A DNA stretch of 64,000 nt from Viridibacterium sediminicola. Lineage in GTDB: Bacteria; Pseudomonadota; Gammaproteobacteria; Burkholderiales; Rhodocyclaceae. The stretch is taken from the NCBI RefSeq assembly GCF_039631295.1, contig NZ_JBDIVE010000003.1, positions 310,001-374,000 on the forward strand. The letters are read 5' to 3'. The translations under genes and the position numbers were made by a program. This document shows, piece after piece, positions 60,872-64,000 of this stretch (position 1 is the stretch's first letter; every line of letters starts with the position of its first letter). The notes beneath the pieces are model-generated. The model had not been told where the DNA came from. It worked only from the letters and a program-made list of their open reading frames with translations, and made no database searches.

Positions 60872-61516
60872 ATGCCCGCATACGATCTGGAAGAACAGGA
60901 ACAGCTCTCTGCCATCAAGGCCTGGTGGGAGCGCTATGGCAAATTCATCAGCAATGTCGCGCTGGTACTGGCGATTGCTGCGCTGGCCTGGTTTGGCTGG
61001 CAGCGTTATCAGCGTTCGCAGGCCGAGGCCGCGACCGGTCTGTACACCGAAGCGTTCCGCGCCGCACAAGCGGGTGACGCAGCCAAGCTGCAGCAAACCG
61101 CCAGCCAGCTCACCAAGGATTACCCGAAGACGCTGCAGGCTTCGCTGGCAACGTTGCTGGCCGCCAAGTCGGATATCGACAAGAACGATGCCAAGAACGC
61201 CCGCATCAAGCTGGAATGGGTTACCGAGCACAGCACGGACGCCCTGGTGAAGGATATGGCGCGCCTGCGTCTGGCTTCCCTCATGCTCGATGGCAAGGAA
61301 TACGATGCTGCACTCAAGCAGGTCGACAGCGCCGCAAGCCCTGAATTCGCTGCCCGCTTTGCCGAATTGCGCGGCGATGTGCTGCTCGAACAAGGTAAGC
61401 CCGAGGACGCACGCAGCGCGTACAAACAAGCTGCCGAGAAGTACGGCGTGAGCTCGGAAGGAGCAACATTGAAGAACATCGTGGAGACCAAGCTGGAAGC
61501 CTTGGGAGGTAACTGA
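60872..61516 (+). CDS. yfgM: YfgM-like TPR membrane protein
   Basis: YfgM is an inner-membrane protein with periplasmic TPR helices; in E. coli it binds PpiD at the Sec translocon. The 214-residue protein has an N-terminal cytoplasmic AYDLEEQEQLSAIKAWWERYGK motif, one membrane helix (about 26-44) and the TPR-like remainder with ARLRLASLMLDGKEYDAAL and LRGDVLLEQGKPEDARSAY. It lies between hisS and bamB, as usual, with one base to bamB. Confidence 0.93.
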   Translation: MPAYDLEEQEQLSAIKAWWERYGKFISNVALVLAIAALAWFGWQRYQRSQAEAATGLYTEAFRAAQAGDAAKLQQTASQLTKDYPKTLQASLATLLAAKSDIDKNDAKNARIKLEWVTEHSTDALVKDMARLRLASLMLDGKEYDAALKQVDSAASPEFAARFAELRGDVLLEQGKPEDARSAYKQAAEKYGVSSEGATLKNIVETKLEALGGN

Positions 61517-61517
61517 C

Positions 61518-62690
61518 ATGCAGCGCGGACGTTTTACATACTTGAAACCGATTCTGCCCTGCGCCCTAGCTGTGCTGCTGAGCGGCTGTTTTCTGTGGTC
61601 GAGCAGTGATACCGGCCCCAAGCCTTCGCCGTTGCCGGTGCTGAGCGGCGGCAATAAAGTGATTGTTGATAGCTGGCGTCAGCGGACGGGCGCGTTGTCG
61701 CCTGCCGTGCTGCGTCCGGCTGCGGTGGCCAGTTCCGTCTTCGCGGCGGCTGCCGATGGCACGCTGGCACGCTATGAGGCTGGTCGCGAGCTGTGGAAGG
61801 TGCGCGCTGCGCAGTCCTTGTCCAGCGGCGTGGCGGCGGATGGCAAGTTGGTCGTGGTGGCCAGTACGGCTGGTGAGCTGCTGGCTTTCGACAGCAATAC
61901 CGGCAAGTCGCTGTGGCGCGTGCAGCTCGGTGGCGAGGTCTCGGGCCTGCCCCTGATCGCCGATGATGTGGTGGTCGTGCGTGTCGGTGATAACCAGGTG
62001 CTCGCCTACAACACGGCGGATGGCAAACGGCGTTGGGTCTACCAACGTGCGCAGTCCTCGCTGACCTTGCGTGCGCAATCGGGTTTCACGCAGGTGGGTG
62101 ACACGGTGCTGGCCGGCTTCTCGGGCGGCAAATTGGTGTCCCTGTCGCTGGCGGGGGGCTTCCCGCGCTGGGAGGCAACCGTGGCCTTGCCGCGTGGCAC
62201 CAGCGAGCTGGAACGCCTGACCGATCTGGTTGGCGAACCGGTGGTGCGGGGTGACAGCGTGTGCGTCGTGGCTTACCAGTCACGCGTGGCCTGCCTCGAC
62301 GCCGTGCGCGGCACGGTGCGCTGGACCCGCGATGTGGCCTCGACGGTTGGCGGCGATGCCGATGCCACCCAGCTCTACGTGACCGACAACACCGGCGCTG
62401 TGCAAGCGCTGGACATCGCGACCGGCGCAACCACCTGGAAGCAGGACAAGCTGCTGTGGCGCGGTGTGGGACGTCCGCTGGTGCTGGCCAATGGCGATCT
62501 GGCCGTGAGTGACCAGCAAGGCTGGGTGCACCTGCTCAGTGCCAAGGAAGGCCGCTTTGTGGGGCGTCTGGAGGTCGATAGCAGCGGCATCAACGCGCCC
62601 TTGGTGCGTGCCGCAGGCAGCAGCTTTGTGGCACAGGCGCGCGATGGCACCGTGCACGCCTTGAATATTCCGGAAGTGGCCGCCAAGTGA
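61518..62690 (+). CDS. bamB: BamB, outer-membrane protein assembly lipoprotein
   Basis: BamB assists the BAM complex in inserting beta-barrel proteins. The 390-residue protein has a lipoprotein signal with lipobox L21-S22-G23-C24 and an eight-blade beta-propeller with repeated blade ends such as FDSNTGKSLWRVQLGG, YNTADGKRRWVYQ, LDAVRGTVRWTRD and LDIATGATTWKQD. Its stop overlaps the der GTG start by 4 bases. A BamE-like protein elsewhere in the window (30043) is not linked. Confidence 0.95.
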   Translation: MQRGRFTYLKPILPCALAVLLSGCFLWSSSDTGPKPSPLPVLSGGNKVIVDSWRQRTGALSPAVLRPAAVASSVFAAAADGTLARYEAGRELWKVRAAQSLSSGVAADGKLVVVASTAGELLAFDSNTGKSLWRVQLGGEVSGLPLIADDVVVVRVGDNQVLAYNTADGKRRWVYQRAQSSLTLRAQSGFTQVGDTVLAGFSGGKLVSLSLAGGFPRWEATVALPRGTSELERLTDLVGEPVVRGDSVCVVAYQSRVACLDAVRGTVRWTRDVASTVGGDADATQLYVTDNTGAVQALDIATGATTWKQDKLLWRGVGRPLVLANGDLAVSDQQGWVHLLSAKEGRFVGRLEVDSSGINAPLVRAAGSSFVAQARDGTVHALNIPEVAAK

Positions 62691-64000
62691 AACCGACCCT
62701 GGTCCTCGTCGGACGCCCGAATGTGGGCAAGTCCACCCTGTTCAACCGCCTGACGCGCACGCGTGACGCCCTGGTGGCCGATATGCCCGGCCTGACGCGT
62801 GACCGTCACTACGGTATCGGGCGAGGCGGCAGCAAGGCCTATCTGGTCGTCGATACCGGCGGTTTCGAGCCGCTGGCCAAGGAAGGCATCGTTGCCGAGA
62901 TGGCACGCCAGGCCGAATCGGCGATTGCCGAAGCCGATGCCCTGCTGTTCATCGTCGATGGCCGTGTCGGCCTCACGCCGCATGACAAGCAGATCGCCGA
63001 GCGGCTGCGTCGTTCTGGTCGTCCGGTGTTCCTTGCTGTCAATAAAGGCGAGGGCATGAATCGTGCGCTGATCAGCGCCGAGTTCCATGAACTCGCCTGC
63101 GGCGAACCGTATGTCATCTCGGCCGCTCACGGCGAAGGGGTGAAGAACCTGCTGGAGCTGGTGCTCGACAGCTTCCCCGATGCCGTTGAAGAGGACGACG
63201 ATGCGCACGGCCCCAAGGTCGCCATCGTCGGTCGTCCCAATGTCGGCAAGTCCACGCTGATCAACGCCCTGCTGGGTGAAGACCGCGTCATCGCCTTCGA
63301 CATGCCGGGCACTACGCGTGATGCGATTGCCGTGCCTTTCGAACGCAACGGCCGGCAATACACGCTGATCGATACCGCCGGCCTGCGCCGTCGCGGCAAG
63401 GTCTTTGAAGCGATCGAGAAATTCTCGGTGATCAAGACCTTGCAAGCTGTCGAGCAGGCCAATGTGGTGGTGCTGGTGCTCGACGCCAGCCAGGACATCT
63501 CCGATCAGGATGCCCACATCGGCGGTTTCGCGCTGGAAGCCGGGCGCGCGCTGGTCATTGCGGTCAACAAGTGGGATGACGTTGACGAATACCGCCGCGA
63601 GCGCGTCAAGGTCGATATCGCACGCAAGCTGCAGTTCCTCAGCTTTGCGCGCTTCCACTACATCTCCGCCTTGCAGGGTGCGGGCATTGGCAGTCTGCTC
63701 AAGTCGGTTGATGCGGCTTATGCTGCTGCCATGGTCAAGCTGCCCACGCCCAAGCTCACGCGGGTGCTGGAGTCGGCGCTGGCACGCCAGCAGCCGCCAC
63801 GCCATGGCGTGTTCCGCCCCAAGCTGCGCTACGCCCACCAGGGCGGTCAGAACCCCCCGATTGTCGTCATCCACGGCAATGCCCTCGATCACGTGCCGGA
63901 TGCGTATAAACGCTATCTTGAACACTCCTTCATGGAAGCGTTCAAATTGCAAGGCACGCCGATGCGCATCGAGTTCCGCTCGACGAGCAACCCCTTTGCC
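62687..64000 (+). CDS. der: Ribosome assembly GTPase Der (EngA), 3' end missing
   Basis: Der has two tandem GTPase domains and helps 50S subunit maturation. 438 codons are visible. First domain: GRPNVGKST near residue 9 and DTGGFEP near 56; second: GRPNVGKST near 182, DTAGLRRR near 230, and NKWDD near 292; a KH-like C-terminal domain ends at FRSTSNPFA, so only the basic tail should be missing. The start is GTG 62687 (GTGA overlap with bamB). No ATG start is nearby in frame. The open frame on the opposite strand (62375-63952) is shadow. Confidence 0.96.
   Translation, partial: MKPTLVLVGRPNVGKSTLFNRLTRTRDALVADMPGLTRDRHYGIGRGGSKAYLVVDTGGFEPLAKEGIVAEMARQAESAIAEADALLFIVDGRVGLTPHDKQIAERLRRSGRPVFLAVNKGEGMNRALISAEFHELACGEPYVISAAHGEGVKNLLELVLDSFPDAVEEDDDAHGPKVAIVGRPNVGKSTLINALLGEDRVIAFDMPGTTRDAIAVPFERNGRQYTLIDTAGLRRRGKVFEAIEKFSVIKTLQAVEQANVVVLVLDASQDISDQDAHIGGFALEAGRALVIAVNKWDDVDEYRRERVKVDIARKLQFLSFARFHYISALQGAGIGSLLKSVDAAYAAAMVKLPTPKLTRVLESALARQQPPRHGVFRPKLRYAHQGGQNPPIVVIHGNALDHVPDAYKRYLEHSFMEAFKLQGTPMRIEFRSTSNPFA

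Noticed and set aside
62375..63952. 525-codon open frame antisense to bamB and der
   Set aside because: Opposite two clearly conserved genes and without recognisable motifs.

Overview
The window is 64 kb of GC-rich chromosome that is tightly packed, mostly with housekeeping genes. The gene orders hemC-hemD-hemX-hemY, dusB-fis-purH-purD-hemF, rubredoxin-pilG-pilH-pilI-pilJ-chpA and rlmN-pilW-rodZ-ispG-hisS-yfgM-bamB-der point to a betaproteobacterium. A Rhodocyclales-type relative (Azoarcus/Uliginosibacterium group) is the likeliest, but that is inference from gene content and protein style; no rRNA is present. One tRNA, tRNA-Ala(CGC), was found. No rRNA, CRISPR array, insertion sequence, integrase or prophage was seen.

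Layout. 1-3.8 kb: end of the heme operon hemC(partial)-hemD-hemX-hemY. 3.9-7.4 kb: two envelope gene pairs, a DUF898 membrane protein with an M48 protease, and an unknown lipoprotein with a trypsin-like protease. 7.4-12.5 kb (minus): dusB-fis-purH-purD-hemF. 12.6-23.0 kb (minus): the type IV pilus chemosensory (Chp) cluster with a 2129-residue ChpA and a rubredoxin gene. 23.2-25.9 kb: thiD-thiE and hemL. 26.0-29.9 kb: glycerate kinase, an organic-anion MFS transporter and a divergent CdaR-type regulator, a small carbon-acid module. 30.0-34.3 kb: a BamE-like small protein, a LysR regulator and a large secreted pectinesterase lipoprotein with a structured leader. 34.5-45.5 kb: accessory and stress genes (tRNA, glutaredoxin, two pirins, three of the window's LysR or redox units, PPK2, an RlmN-like paralogue, a PAS chemoreceptor, OsmC, azoreductase, alginate lyase). 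45.6-55.3 kb: rhlE helicase behind an array of hairpins, folA-thyA, an unknown gene, accA, tilS, lrgAB and ndk. 55.4-64 kb: rlmN-pilW-rodZ-ispG-hisS-yfgM-bamB-der(partial).

How it works together. Several heme steps lie here (hemL at the start, hemC/hemD in the middle, hemF late, hemX/hemY accessory). PilG/H/I/J/ChpA would control twitching motility, with PilW assembling the secretin. BamB, BamE-like, YfgM and RodZ serve the envelope. The pectinesterase, alginate lyase and the glycerate/anion module suggest use of plant or algal polysaccharides and sugar acids.

There is no obvious new defence or mobile system. The most unusual signals are non-coding: four perfect hairpins in a row ahead of rhlE, a leader with competing hairpins ahead of the pectinesterase, and one palindromic repeat family found at three convergent gene junctions. 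The second RlmN/Cfr-like enzyme and the repetitive acidic linker of ChpA are the most unusual protein-level features.
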